From: Bacteroidales bacterium 6E
GTDB lineage: Bacteria > Bacteroidota > Bacteroidia > Bacteroidales > Prolixibacteraceae
DNA: 64,000 bases
Direction: 5' to 3'
Assembly (NCBI GenBank): GCA_001270045.2
Contig: DF970668.1
Coordinates: forward strand, 224,142-288,141
In this document: positions 43,566 to 52,023 of the stretch, piece by piece
Position numbering within the stretch: position 1 is the stretch's first letter
Layout: every line of letters begins with the position of its first letter
Notes under the pieces: model-generated
Database searches by the model: none
Told to the model about the DNA's origin: nothing
What the model saw: only the letters and a program-made list of their open reading frames with translations
Program-made: the position numbers and the translations under genes

Positions 43566-45023
43566 TTAAAATTTCTCGAGCTGGTTTTCGACCGGGACGA
43601 CCGTTTGGAGGTGTTGGTCGAGCAGCTCGCGCAGTTCGCGGATGATTTCGGGGTGGTCGGCGGCGATATCGAATTTCTCGGAAGGATCGGCTGCCAGGTT
43701 GTAGAGCAGCGGAGGGTCGGGCACCGTGGGTTTCGCCCCGGCCGCGAAAGGTGGCGAGGTGATGTAATGGGCCGTCTGGTCGTTTCCATATTCGAGCTGT
43801 ACGGTGAAATGGGCCTTGTAGTCGCCCTTACGGATGGCAAACGGCTGGGTATCCCTGTAATAGTAAACCACCTCTCTCGGGCTCTTTTCGAGCCTGAGGA
43901 GCACGTTTGCAAGGTCGTACCCGTCGTACACCCTGTCGCCGGGGAGTTCGGTACCAGAAAGTGCGCAAATGGTCGGCATGATGTCGAGGGTGGCACCCGG
44001 ATCAACCACCACGCCCGGCTTCACCTTCCCGGGCCACCAGAAGATGGCCGGCACCCGCATCCCCCCTTCGAAAGTGCCGCCTTTGGCCCCCCTGAGCATT
44101 CCGGCCGATCCGCCATGGGTTTTGAAAGTGTGCCAGGGGCCATTGTCGGAGGTGAAGATCACCAGGGTATTGTCGTCAAGTCCCTCCTCCTTCAGGGCTT
44201 TGACGATTTCTCCCACCGACCAGTCGATTTCCTCGATGACATCGCCATAGATGCCCGCGGCCGACCTGCCGTTGAATTCGGCCGACCGGAACAAGGGGAT
44301 GTGTGGAAGATTGTGGGCCAGATAGATAAAGAAAGGTTCCGATTTGAGTTCCCTGATTTTCGAGACTGCCTCTTCGGTATAGCGTTTGGTGATGGTCCGC
44401 TGGTCGGCAGGCCGCTCAACGATTTCGCGGTCGCGCATAAGGGGCACGTTATAGGCCTGGAACCGCTCGTTTTCGGCCAGCGTGAAATGGTCGGTTGGCT
44501 CGATTTTGTCCATGTCGTTCGAGTAGGGAATCCCGAAATAGCTGTCGAACCCATGGTCTGTGGGAAGGTATGGCGACTGGTGTCCGAGGTGCCATTTCCC
44601 GATGGCCGCGGTATGGTAGCCATTGGATTTCAGGGCTTTGGCAATGGTGATTTCCGTGGGCGGAAGACCCCCTTGCGAATTCGGGAAAAGGACCCGTCGG
44701 GTATCGGAACACATGCCCGACCTAACAGGCAGCCGGCCGGTGAGCAATCCGGCCCTGCTGGGCGTGCACACCGGGGCCGCCACATAGAAGCTGGTCCATT
44801 TTTGTCCCTCGAACGCCATCTGGTCGAGGTGGGGCGTCCTGATGGTCGGATTTCCATACACCCCGAGGTCGCCATACCCCATGTCGTCGGCGAAGATGAC
44901 GATAAAATTGGGTTGCCTTTCAGGTACCTTCAAGGGCCCGGAAGCCTTCACCCCCGGATGGACTGCCAGTCCAAGGGTACAGATCCCGGCCAGCGCGAAT
45001 GTTTTGGTGGATAGGTTTTTCAT
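43566..45023 (-). CDS. Formylglycine-dependent sulfatase (S1 family)
   Basis: The 485-residue protein has a Sec-type leader (KTFALAGICTLGLAVHPGVKA). Its metal site begins NFIVIFADDMGYGDLGVYG. The sulfatase signature C-T-P-S-R has Cys86, the residue converted to formylglycine. GKWHLGHQSPYLPTDHGFD and FTSDNGPWHTFKTHGG follow, a pattern like arylsulfatase/N-acetylgalactosamine-sulfatase groups. It should remove sulfate from a sugar in the periplasm. It lies 81 bases after another sulfatase, with a GGATG-type hairpin in the gap. Confidence 0.93.
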   Translation of the reverse strand: MKNLSTKTFALAGICTLGLAVHPGVKASGPLKVPERQPNFIVIFADDMGYGDLGVYGNPTIRTPHLDQMAFEGQKWTSFYVAAPVCTPSRAGLLTGRLPVRSGMCSDTRRVLFPNSQGGLPPTEITIAKALKSNGYHTAAIGKWHLGHQSPYLPTDHGFDSYFGIPYSNDMDKIEPTDHFTLAENERFQAYNVPLMRDREIVERPADQRTITKRYTEEAVSKIRELKSEPFFIYLAHNLPHIPLFRSAEFNGRSAAGIYGDVIEEIDWSVGEIVKALKEEGLDDNTLVIFTSDNGPWHTFKTHGGSAGMLRGAKGGTFEGGMRVPAIFWWPGKVKPGVVVDPGATLDIMPTICALSGTELPGDRVYDGYDLANVLLRLEKSPREVVYYYRDTQPFAIRKGDYKAHFTVQLEYGNDQTAHYITSPPFAAGAKPTVPDPPLLYNLAADPSEKFDIAADHPEIIRELRELLDQHLQTVVPVENQLEKF

Positions 45024-45038
45024 GGGAAAGATTTTTAA

Positions 45039-45076
45039 AGGATGACATCCTTTTTAATTTGAGAGGATGTCATCCT
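45039..45076. repeat. GGATG-palindrome pair, copy 2
   Basis: AAAGGATGACATCC (from 45037) and GGATGTCATCCTTT (to 45078) form a 14-pair perfect stem around a 14-base, T-rich loop. It lies between two sulfatase genes of the same orientation. Confidence 0.85.
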
Positions 45077-45104
45077 TTCGAATGTGTAATCCATGGTGAA
45101 CAAC

Positions 45105-46526
45105 TTATTTCCCCGGCATGGTGCCCCGTTTTCGTTCGATATCCAGGGCCTTGCCGGTTTCGCGGTCGTACCAGTCGGGCGTCAGGTCATCGGGGGTGGT
45201 GTCGCCCGTGCCCGATTGCCAATCATCCAGTACATTCCGCATGGCAACCAACATGTCGCGGTACTCAGGTAACGAGGCGATGTTTACCAGCTGGAGCGGG
45301 TCCTTTTTCACGTCGTACAACTCTTCGCGAGGGCGGGGAGCAATGAATATGTCGGCCTGGGCCGGTGTCAGTTCACCCCGGTCCCTGACGCGGTTAAGGG
45401 CATGCTGCGTGGGAGACCCCTTCGAGTCGGCCGGCCCACCGTTGGTTAAATGCGGGCGTGCATTCCGCACATACAGGAAATCGCTGGTGCGGACCATCCT
45501 TTCGTGCGCCTCGTAATCGTGCCAGTTATGCTCGGCAAACACCATTGAACGGATGGCAGCGGAAGGATCATCCAGGATCGGGATAAAACTCTTGCCCTGG
45601 TAACCTTCAGGCACCTCAACCCCTGCCAATTTGAGGATGGTGGGGGCAATGTCGACGGCGCTGACCAGGCTTTCGGTAACGGCACCCTTTTCGGTGATCC
45701 CATCCGGCCAGAAGACCACCAGCGGCGTTTTCATGCCACTGTCGTACACCCGGGTCTTGCACCGAGGGAACGGACTGCCGTTGTCGGACATCACGATGAT
45801 GATGGACTTGTCGAGCACCCCCTGCCGCTCGAGTTCGGCACGTACCTTTCCGACGAAATCATCGAAACGGGCAATCTCGTTGTAATATGAGGCCATGTCC
45901 TGCCGGGTTTCGGGCGTATCGGCAAACCAGGGCGGGATCCGGATGTCGGCAGGATCGTGCGTGATATGGAATTTGTCGGCACCCCACGGACGATGCGCGT
46001 CGTGGGAAGCAAACCAGAAGAAGAAAGGCTTGTCGGTGGGCCTCTCCTTCAGGAAAGGAATCCAGAGTTCCGATCCGCTGTTACCGTTTTGGTAACCATT
46101 TTCGTCGGTATAGAGGTCGAAAGCCCGGTGTACCTCAGGACCGAAGTGCCATTTGCCGGCCTGGGCGGTATAATAGCCACTCTCCTTCAGCAACAGGGGA
46201 AAGGGAATTTCGGAGGCCGGAAGGGGGGTATGCAGCTCGGCCGCCCCGGTGGAGTGCGGGTATTTGCCCGAGATGATGCTGCATCGGCTGGGACTGCACG
46301 AACTGGCAGTCAGGAAGGCATTGGTGAACTTCAATCCCTCGCGGGCCAGCCGATCGATGTTGGGGGTCTTCACCACCGGGTTGCCGTAACATCCGATGTC
46401 ATCCCAGCCGATGTCGTCGGCGATGATGAACACGATGTTCGGCCGCTCGCCGGCCTGCAGCGTGAAGGTTAAAGCAGAGCAAAGTCCGGATGCGACACAG
46501 AAGGATCGGCGCAGGAACGAATTCAT
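45105..46526 (-). CDS. Sulfatase, sulfamidase-like (S1 family)
   Basis: The 473-residue protein has a Sec leader cleaved near residue 26 (TLQAG). The metal site is NIVFIIADDIGWDDIGCYG. The signature C-S-P-S-R has Cys77, followed by CSIISGKYPHSTGAAELH, which resembles the heparan N-sulfatase/S1_8 group more than the other two sulfatases here. GKWHFGPEVHRAFD and VMSDNGSPFPRCKTRVYD complete the active site. The preferred sulfate position on the glycan cannot be read from the sequence. It is upstream of the second sulfatase in the operon. Confidence 0.92.
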   Translation of the reverse strand: MNSFLRRSFCVASGLCSALTFTLQAGERPNIVFIIADDIGWDDIGCYGNPVVKTPNIDRLAREGLKFTNAFLTASSCSPSRCSIISGKYPHSTGAAELHTPLPASEIPFPLLLKESGYYTAQAGKWHFGPEVHRAFDLYTDENGYQNGNSGSELWIPFLKERPTDKPFFFWFASHDAHRPWGADKFHITHDPADIRIPPWFADTPETRQDMASYYNEIARFDDFVGKVRAELERQGVLDKSIIIVMSDNGSPFPRCKTRVYDSGMKTPLVVFWPDGITEKGAVTESLVSAVDIAPTILKLAGVEVPEGYQGKSFIPILDDPSAAIRSMVFAEHNWHDYEAHERMVRTSDFLYVRNARPHLTNGGPADSKGSPTQHALNRVRDRGELTPAQADIFIAPRPREELYDVKKDPLQLVNIASLPEYRDMLVAMRNVLDDWQSGTGDTTPDDLTPDWYDRETGKALDIERKRGTMPGK

Positions 46527-46597
46527 AGGTGGTAATTTTAGGCTGTTGGTGAAAGAACAGGCACTAAGCTACGGAGGTTTTTCGGAAAATTCAAAAC

Positions 46598-46796
46598 CTA
46601 AGTGTGTTCACCACAGATTAGGCGGATTACACAGAAAGTAGTAAACGGTGCGGGGTGCGAAAAACGTTGCGGCCCACGAAAGCTTTCGGGGCGAGGATGC
46701 GAGTTGCGAGTTACCTGCGGAGGTGGGCTGCGCCAATTTATTCTAAAATCTGTGTTATCTGAGTAATCTGTGGTGCAAAGCCTGTGTAATCTGTTG
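46598..46796. repeat. Interspersed repeats between sulfatase and acetyltransferase genes
   Basis: A reverse copy of the AATCTGTG element (TTCACCACAGATTAGGCGGA, from 46603) is followed by GGTGCGGGGTGCGA. The element GGCCCACGAAAGCTTTCGGG comes next (from 46671), then GATGCGAGTTGCGAG and two forward AATCTGTG-type copies (46743-46796). The same families occur at 43.0-43.4 and 49.3-49.7 kb. Confidence 0.75.
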
Positions 46797-47297
46797 TTAA
46801 AACAAAGCGCGGATAGTTTTTATGGGCAGAAACATCTTGCCACTGTCGGGTAGTGCAATGAACCCAAATTTGGCATAAAACTGCCTTGCCTGTTCATCGA
46901 GCGGATCGACCACCAGAGCAAAAGCCCCAATGGAACCTGAAGCTTCCAGGCATCGCCTGAGGGCATCCACCAGCATCAATCGCCCCAGTCCCTGCCCTTG
47001 ATATTCCATGTCGACTGCCAGCCTTCCCAAAAGGATGGCCGGAATCATGGAATAGGATTTCGGAAGTTTTTTGCGATAATCAACCGGGATTGCCAAGCCC
47101 CTGACACTGGTACTTGACAAAGTATAATAGCCTTTTACCCTCCCGGATGGCTCGTCGGCCCAGACAAAACAGGCCGCAAGGTTTCTTTTGACGTCCTGAC
47201 CCGCCTGCCGGCTGAAATATTGGTCCAGCAAATCCTTGCCGCAACTGAAGTTCTCCCTGTCATGCCGCGACTCCAAAGGAACGGTCAGGTATTTCAT
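46797..47297 (-). CDS. GNAT acetyltransferase, toxin of a type II toxin-antitoxin pair
   Basis: The 166-residue protein has the GNAT fold of TacT-type toxins. The start LTVPLESRHDRENFSCGKDLLDQYF is typical of the group. Blocks include CFVWADEPSGRVKGYYTLSS and the acetyl-CoA loop MEYQGQGLGRLMLVDAL (Q-x-x-G-x-G). FALVVDPLDEQARQFYAKFGF is the conserved C-terminal strand-helix. TacT relatives block translation by acetylating charged tRNAs. The ATG overlaps the stop of the DUF1778 gene by four bases, the classic antitoxin-toxin coupling. Confidence 0.88.
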   Translation of the reverse strand: MKYLTVPLESRHDRENFSCGKDLLDQYFSRQAGQDVKRNLAACFVWADEPSGRVKGYYTLSSTSVRGLAIPVDYRKKLPKSYSMIPAILLGRLAVDMEYQGQGLGRLMLVDALRRCLEASGSIGAFALVVDPLDEQARQFYAKFGFIALPDSGKMFLPIKTIRALF

Positions 47298-47584
47298 TCG
47301 GAGACCAGTCTCCCATAGTCATCTTTGGCCGACTTCAGGGCACTGTTGGGAAGAGGCGGATTCATCAGGGCCGTGAAAAATATCTCCTGGTCTCTCTCCG
47401 AGGCAAGAATGGCTTCATGCTCTTCGATTATCTCGCGTGCCTTGCTCTGCGCTGCAGAAATCACAAAGTCAGTCAGGTTCCGGTACCCCCCGAGAACAGA
47501 CGCCCGCTCAAACATTTGCTTCTGTTCGGCCGATAACCGGGTGTCAAATCTCGCCTTTTCCTGTTTTTCCTTTATGGGTGTCAT
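47294..47584 (-). CDS. DUF1778 ribbon-helix-helix antitoxin
   Basis: The open frame reaches 47710, but the first 42 codons translate intergenic repeats. The ATG at 47584 gives MTPIKEKQEKARFDTRLSAEQ and 96 residues, the normal antitoxin size. Residues 12-25 form the DNA-binding strand and the two helices follow (AEQKQMFERASVLGGYRNLTDFV). The C-terminal tail, with FFTALMNPPLPN, should wrap the GNAT toxin. A promoter with an inverted repeat lies just upstream, consistent with autoregulation. Confidence 0.88.
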   Translation of the reverse strand: MTPIKEKQEKARFDTRLSAEQKQMFERASVLGGYRNLTDFVISAAQSKAREIIEEHEAILASERDQEIFFTALMNPPLPNSALKSAKDDYGRLVSE

Positions 47585-47599
47585 GGTGTGTATTTTAGG

Positions 47600-47632
47600 C
47601 AAATGTACGGATATTTTCTGTACAAAAGACAA
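47600..47632 (-). promoter_or_regulatory. Promoter and operator of the toxin-antitoxin operon
   Basis: On the minus strand TACATTTG (47600-47607) matches TAnnTTTG, and a TTG lies 22 bases upstream (47630-47632). The inverted repeat TGTAC (47604-47608) / GTACA (47620-47624) overlaps the box, as expected for an operator bound by the antitoxin complex. The -7 box ends 15 bases before the ATG at 47584. Confidence 0.6.
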
Positions 47633-47732
47633 GGATGACATCCTTTTAAATTTTAAAGGATGCCATCCTCTAAAATCCGAAAGGATGGCATCCTTTTTTA
47701 ATCTGTGCAATCCGTGTAATCTGTGGTGAGAA
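47633..47732. repeat. GGATG palindromes (copy 3, variant) and AATCTGTG element
   Basis: A single GGATGACATCC (47633-47643) is followed by the pair GGATGCCATCC (47658-47668) and GGATGGCATCC (47683-47693) with a 14-base spacer. Both arms of this pair carry the compensating central change relative to the other copies. AATCTGTGCAATCCGTGTAA with TCTGTGGTGA follows (from 47698). Confidence 0.8.
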
Positions 47733-47734
47733 AC

Positions 47735-49306
47735 CTACCACCGGTAGCTGACATTGAAATCCCCGAACAATGCCTTATCGTTGGTGGTATTCGAGCGCGA
47801 AAGTCCCAGGCGGGGGGCGACGCCCCACTGGGGCACGAACTGGGCATCGAAATCGGGATTGCCGTGCGGTTGCAACGGTTGCCAATCGGTTCCGTTGGCC
47901 GACCACCAGAACCTGAGATAGCGGCCATCGCGGGCTTCCATCTTTAACATTATACTTTTCACGGAGGGATTTTGGCCTGCATACAGGACTTCGGGCTCGC
48001 CGTTTCGCATGATGCGGATGACCAGCGAATCGGTGCCGGCCATCAGGCTGACATGGTTGCGTCGGTTTCCGTAGTAGCACAATCCTGCCTCGGTGCCGGT
48101 AAGCTGAACCCCGGCCGTCGCCGTAAAGTTCCCCTTGCGCGGGCTCACCCCCTTGAAGGTCAGGTTACCCTCCCCCTGCGACATTTCGAGGTTGCCTTTT
48201 CGAAGCTTCAGGACCGGGGCCGCCAGGTTCAGGTCGTGCTGCCAGAGGGCCAGGTTTTTGGCGTTTCCGAAGGTCTCGTCGTAATCAGGTACGGGCAACT
48301 GTGCCTTCCCCGGAAAGGGCAGCGGGGCCGTTACCGAAGGGTTCTTGCCCTGACTGAAATAAGGCCATCCCGTGGTGTCGTCCCACAGCAGCTCGTCGAG
48401 CAACGCCTGCCGGCCCATGTATTCGAAGTCGCGGTGGTGATAGGCATGGTAGAGGTAGAAATGGCGGCCGTCGGGGACCTGCACCAGGGTACCGTGGCCC
48501 GAACAGACCCATTCGCCACCCCCTTCGAGAATCGGGTCGGGAAGCTGCTCCCAGCCCTCCTTCAGGCTGCGTGAGCGCGAAACCACGACACGATAGTCGC
48601 AGCGGTTGTCGCAACACCCCCCGATGGAATAGAGCATGTAATACCAGCCATTGCGCTTCACGAGGGTCTGTCCCTCGTCGCCACTCCCCTTCCATCCCTT
48701 TTGGTGGTCGGTGAGCGTGAAATGGTCGCCCATCATCGACAGTCCATCGGCACTGAGTTCGGCCCCCAGAATCTCGATGGGGCGCGACCGGTCGAGGCCA
48801 TAAGCCTTCCAGGTGATATATGATTTCCCGTCGTCGTCGAAAATAAAGGCATCGATGGCCTCGTTGCCCCACTCGACAATGATGCCATGGTCGGTGAACC
48901 CCTCGTGGATGTTTTTGGTGGAGGCCACCCCGATGCACGACACCCGGTCGCCCTTCCGCTTGGCGGTATAGTAGACGTAAAACGTGCCGTCGCGGTAATA
49001 GAACTCGGGAGCCCAGAAGCTGTCGGAAGCCCATCCGGGCAATTCGCGGAAAATGTACCCGATTTGTTTCCAGTTGACCAGGTCGGCCGACTCATATATG
49101 GGATAGTGCGGTGTGAAGTCGGAGGTGGTGCCAGCCGCATAATACATTCCGTAGGCATAAATGATGGTCGGGTCGGGGAAATCGGAGGCGATAACCGGGT
49201 TGCGGTAGTGTCCGGCAGGCGTCGGCACCTGGGACATAAGGCTGCCCGACAGGAACAGCGCCAGCCAAAGCATAAAGATTTTCATAAAGGATAATCGAAT
49301 GTTCAT
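47735..49306 (-). CDS. GH43-family glycosidase with C-terminal beta-sandwich
   Basis: The frame opens at 49645, but its first 113 codons translate repeats. The ATG at 49306 (or 49285) gives a Sec leader (MKIFMLWLALFLSGSLMSQ) and about 523 residues. The five-bladed propeller starts with YRNPVIASDFPDPTII, where the Asp in DFPDP is the expected general base. WAPEFYYRDGTFYVYYTAK follows, and the acidic residue of the EIL/ES-type block lies further on. Residues about 340-520 form a second beta-sandwich (LTFKGVSPRKGNFTATAGVQ), typical of xylosidase/arabinofuranosidase GH43 enzymes. Linkage specificity is not determined. Confidence 0.88.
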   Translation of the reverse strand: MNIRLSFMKIFMLWLALFLSGSLMSQVPTPAGHYRNPVIASDFPDPTIIYAYGMYYAAGTTSDFTPHYPIYESADLVNWKQIGYIFRELPGWASDSFWAPEFYYRDGTFYVYYTAKRKGDRVSCIGVASTKNIHEGFTDHGIIVEWGNEAIDAFIFDDDGKSYITWKAYGLDRSRPIEILGAELSADGLSMMGDHFTLTDHQKGWKGSGDEGQTLVKRNGWYYMLYSIGGCCDNRCDYRVVVSRSRSLKEGWEQLPDPILEGGGEWVCSGHGTLVQVPDGRHFYLYHAYHHRDFEYMGRQALLDELLWDDTTGWPYFSQGKNPSVTAPLPFPGKAQLPVPDYDETFGNAKNLALWQHDLNLAAPVLKLRKGNLEMSQGEGNLTFKGVSPRKGNFTATAGVQLTGTEAGLCYYGNRRNHVSLMAGTDSLVIRIMRNGEPEVLYAGQNPSVKSIMLKMEARDGRYLRFWWSANGTDWQPLQPHGNPDFDAQFVPQWGVAPRLGLSRSNTTNDKALFGDFNVSYRW

Positions 49307-49675
49307 GATGTTGATATTGTTATAGGAAGACATCCTTTGAGGTGCGGGGAACCGGGTTGCGGGTTGCGAGTTGCGAGGAACCGGGTTGCTGGTTCCTGCG
49401 GGAATTCTTTCGGTCATGGGCTTCACCATTAAAATATTGTATCGGTGTAATCTGAGTAATCTCTGGTGCGAAAAAAGGTGCGAGTTGCGAGGAGGCGAGT
49501 TGCGGGGATTCCTTCGGTCGTGGGCTAAGCAATTAAACAAAATTAATCTGTGCAATCCGTGTAATCTGTGGTGAAACCTGATTATGCCGCAGGTTACCCC
49601 GCAGGCCACCCCGCAACGCGCCCCGAAAGCTTTCGTGGGCCGCACCGCGCACCGTTTTTCGCACCCCGCACCTTT
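49307..49675. repeat. Repeat-filled gap between two GH43 genes
   Basis: The gap holds GTTGCGGGTTGCGAGTTGCG-type repeats (49346-49380 and 49480-49506), two AATCTGTG elements (49440-49470 and 49543-49577), and a reverse-oriented CCCCGAAAGCTTTCGTGGGC element (49621-49640). A half GGATG-type arm (GACATCC) lies at 49329. No gene is supported. Confidence 0.75.
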
Positions 49676-50782
49676 TTACTTCGTCGTCGGGCCCTTTACC
49701 ACCAGGTTTCCCGAGGCGTCGACTTCCATACGGTCGATGAACACCACGCGCTGGTTGCCGGTGGCTTCCGTGCGGCCATGGTACACGCAGAGCATGCCGT
49801 TGTCGTCGGGGGCGAAGGTGACCATGTTGTGGCCCGTCCCTGTGACGATGCCTCCCGTTTCGACATTCTTCTGCAGCACGGGATTATTTGACGCCTTGGT
49901 GAACGGCCCCAGCGGACTCTGCGACGTGGCATACCCCACGGCATAGTTCTGCCCACCGAAGTAGTTGGCCGAATACATCATGTAATACTGGTCATTCTCT
50001 TTGAAGATATAGGAACCTTCGGTCCAGCGGCGGTTCACCTCACCCGAGGTCACCGAGCGGCTCTCCCATTCGGTCTGCGGGTCGGCCATGCTCACCGGGG
50101 GCCGGAGCAGCAGCTGCGGTTCGCCGGTCACCGACGTGAAATCGGGCGACAGTTCGACCCCGTAGATCCAGCTCTCCTCGATCTCGTCGAACAACCCTTC
50201 GGCCCTGGCCCATTCCGACAATTCACTCTCGACCGGGTTCTTGTAGCAGCACCGCGAATAGTAGAGATACACACGGCCGTCCTCCATCCAGAGGTTGGCG
50301 TCGATGATCGGGTATCCCGGATCGAAGATGGGGCTGTTCAGGGTGGTGACATACGGACCCGTGGGCTTATCGGCCACGGCAAACCCGATGCGGAAATTCT
50401 CGAGCTCGTTGGTGGGATTGTGGCGCCAGTCGGCACTGTAGAACAGGTAAAACTTTCCCTGGTGCTCATACAGTTCGGGGGCCCAGAAATTGGCCACGCA
50501 CCATGAGCTGTCGGTGTTCCCCTGGAAGATGACGCCCTCGTCGGTCCACTCCACCAGGTCGGTCGACGACAACATCCGGAAGCCGTCTTTCACGCCCCCT
50601 GTGCCGGTCATGTAATACTTGCCGTCGGAGGCCTTCAGGATAAAAGGGTCGCCGAATTCGACCGGGACCGGATTGGCCGGATGCCAGGCGGTTTTCTTTT
50701 CGGCACAGCCGGAAACAAAGAGGGAAACAAGGAGAAAGGCCAGGAAGGCCACAGGGGCGTTATGGCGGTTGTTATGCTTCAT
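49676..50782 (-). CDS. GH43-family glycosidase, lipoprotein
   Basis: The ATG at 50782 (MKHNNRHNAPVAFLAF) is preferred; the frame opening three codons earlier would need a TTG. The leader ends in the lipobox LFVSGC (Cys about 27) of a 368-residue protein. The propeller begins ANPVPVEFGDPFILKASDGK, with the catalytic Asp in GDP. It continues with WAPELYEHQGKFYLFYSAD and the third-blade block IDANLWMEDGRVYLYYSR. The Glu in WTEGSYIFK (near residue 255) is a candidate general acid. It is probably an arabinofuranosidase or arabinanase of the GH43 family. It lies 85 bases after another GH43 gene. Confidence 0.88.
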   Translation of the reverse strand: MKHNNRHNAPVAFLAFLLVSLFVSGCAEKKTAWHPANPVPVEFGDPFILKASDGKYYMTGTGGVKDGFRMLSSTDLVEWTDEGVIFQGNTDSSWCVANFWAPELYEHQGKFYLFYSADWRHNPTNELENFRIGFAVADKPTGPYVTTLNSPIFDPGYPIIDANLWMEDGRVYLYYSRCCYKNPVESELSEWARAEGLFDEIEESWIYGVELSPDFTSVTGEPQLLLRPPVSMADPQTEWESRSVTSGEVNRRWTEGSYIFKENDQYYMMYSANYFGGQNYAVGYATSQSPLGPFTKASNNPVLQKNVETGGIVTGTGHNMVTFAPDDNGMLCVYHGRTEATGNQRVVFIDRMEVDASGNLVVKGPTTK

Positions 50783-50866
50783 CTGGGTCAATGTCTATTT
50801 TAAAATGAATAAATGGATGATACGGGCTTAAAATGCAAATACGGGCATACCAGGGTGCCTGCCGGA

Positions 50867-51907
50867 TCACAGGTTGAATACCGGGCGTTTATACTGGAGG
50901 CTGGGCGTGCCATTGGCCACCACGGGCCAGTCGAGCTCCCACTTCACCTCGTCGAGCAGCAGCACCCTTCCTTTCGGGTTGAGCTTGTCGACCGCATGGT
51001 AGAGGATCCAGGTCTTGCCCTCGTCGTCGGCCACGATCTCCGAATTGTGTCCGGTACCCACAAACCGGTTGTTGGCGGCGATCAGCACCTCATGCCGGTT
51101 CTCCATCATGGGCAGCCCGGTCTTGTCGAGATAAGGCCCCATCAGGTTCATGGAGCGGCCCACCACGGTGGTGTAGGTACTGTTCACCCCTTCGCAGCAC
51201 GAGCCGATGGAGGCGAACATGTAATAGAAACCGCCCTTCTTCAGGATATAGACCCCCTCGTAGGCCGTTCCGGCGATTTGTTTCTTTTCGGCACCCGGAA
51301 GGACCGACAGGCCGTCGGCACTGAGCTCGATCACGAAGATGCCGCGGAAGCTTCCCCAGAAGAGGTAGTTGCGGCCATCCTCGGTGATGAAGAAGGGATC
51401 GATCGAATTCTGCACCCCGATCTCGTTGCTGCGGAAGAGCTTACCCTGGTCGGTAAACGGCCCTTCGGGCGAATCGGCCGTCGCGACACCGATGCCGCAG
51501 GTCCACTCGCCACCCCACACCGACATGGAATAGTAGAGCACGTATTTCCCGTTGATGTGGTTGATGTCGGGCGCCCACAATCCCCCCTTGGGTTCAAAAT
51601 CGGGACGGGTGTCGTTGGTAAATGCGGTCCCCCTGAACTCCCACTCCACCAGGTCGGCCGACCGGTAAATGGGGGTATTGCGGATATCCTCGGTGGCATA
51701 GAGGTAGAACCAGCCGTCACCGGACCTGATGATGGTCGGGTCGGGCAGGCTCCGGGGCACCACCGGATTGGCATACACCGTGGGATCTTCGGTCTGCGGG
51801 TCGTCGGGCGGGTTCTTGTCGCTGCAGGCCATGGCCCCCCAACACAGTGCACACAGCAGGATGACTGCCATTGTCTTTTTTCTGAAACTCTTGATCATGT
51901 CTTTCAT
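50867..51907 (-). CDS. GH43-family glycosidase, arabinanase-like, lipoprotein
   Basis: This 346-residue protein has a leader ending in CWGAMAC (Cys about 28). Blocks NPVVPRSLPDPTIIRSGDG (general base Asp), WAPDINHINGKYVLYYSMS, QNSIDPFFITEDGRNYLFWGSF and TAYEGVYILKKGGFYYMFAS fit endo- or exo-arabinanases of GH43. The Asp in NSIDPF and the Glu in YEGVYI complete the usual catalytic triad. TGHNSEIVADDEGKTWILYHA is the last blade. With two other GH43 genes and a GH2 gene in the run, an arabinan or arabinogalactan substrate is likely. Confidence 0.88.
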   Translation of the reverse strand: MKDMIKSFRKKTMAVILLCALCWGAMACSDKNPPDDPQTEDPTVYANPVVPRSLPDPTIIRSGDGWFYLYATEDIRNTPIYRSADLVEWEFRGTAFTNDTRPDFEPKGGLWAPDINHINGKYVLYYSMSVWGGEWTCGIGVATADSPEGPFTDQGKLFRSNEIGVQNSIDPFFITEDGRNYLFWGSFRGIFVIELSADGLSVLPGAEKKQIAGTAYEGVYILKKGGFYYMFASIGSCCEGVNSTYTTVVGRSMNLMGPYLDKTGLPMMENRHEVLIAANNRFVGTGHNSEIVADDEGKTWILYHAVDKLNPKGRVLLLDEVKWELDWPVVANGTPSLQYKRPVFNL

Positions 51908-52023
51908 TTTTTGTTTGTCACCCGCCTGAGTATCGCACCGGCGCGGGCAATATACGTTTATACGGAAAACCGGTCCACAGGGTCACGGCCGCAGGGGAAT
52001 CCCGGTAAATAATTTATCCAGTG

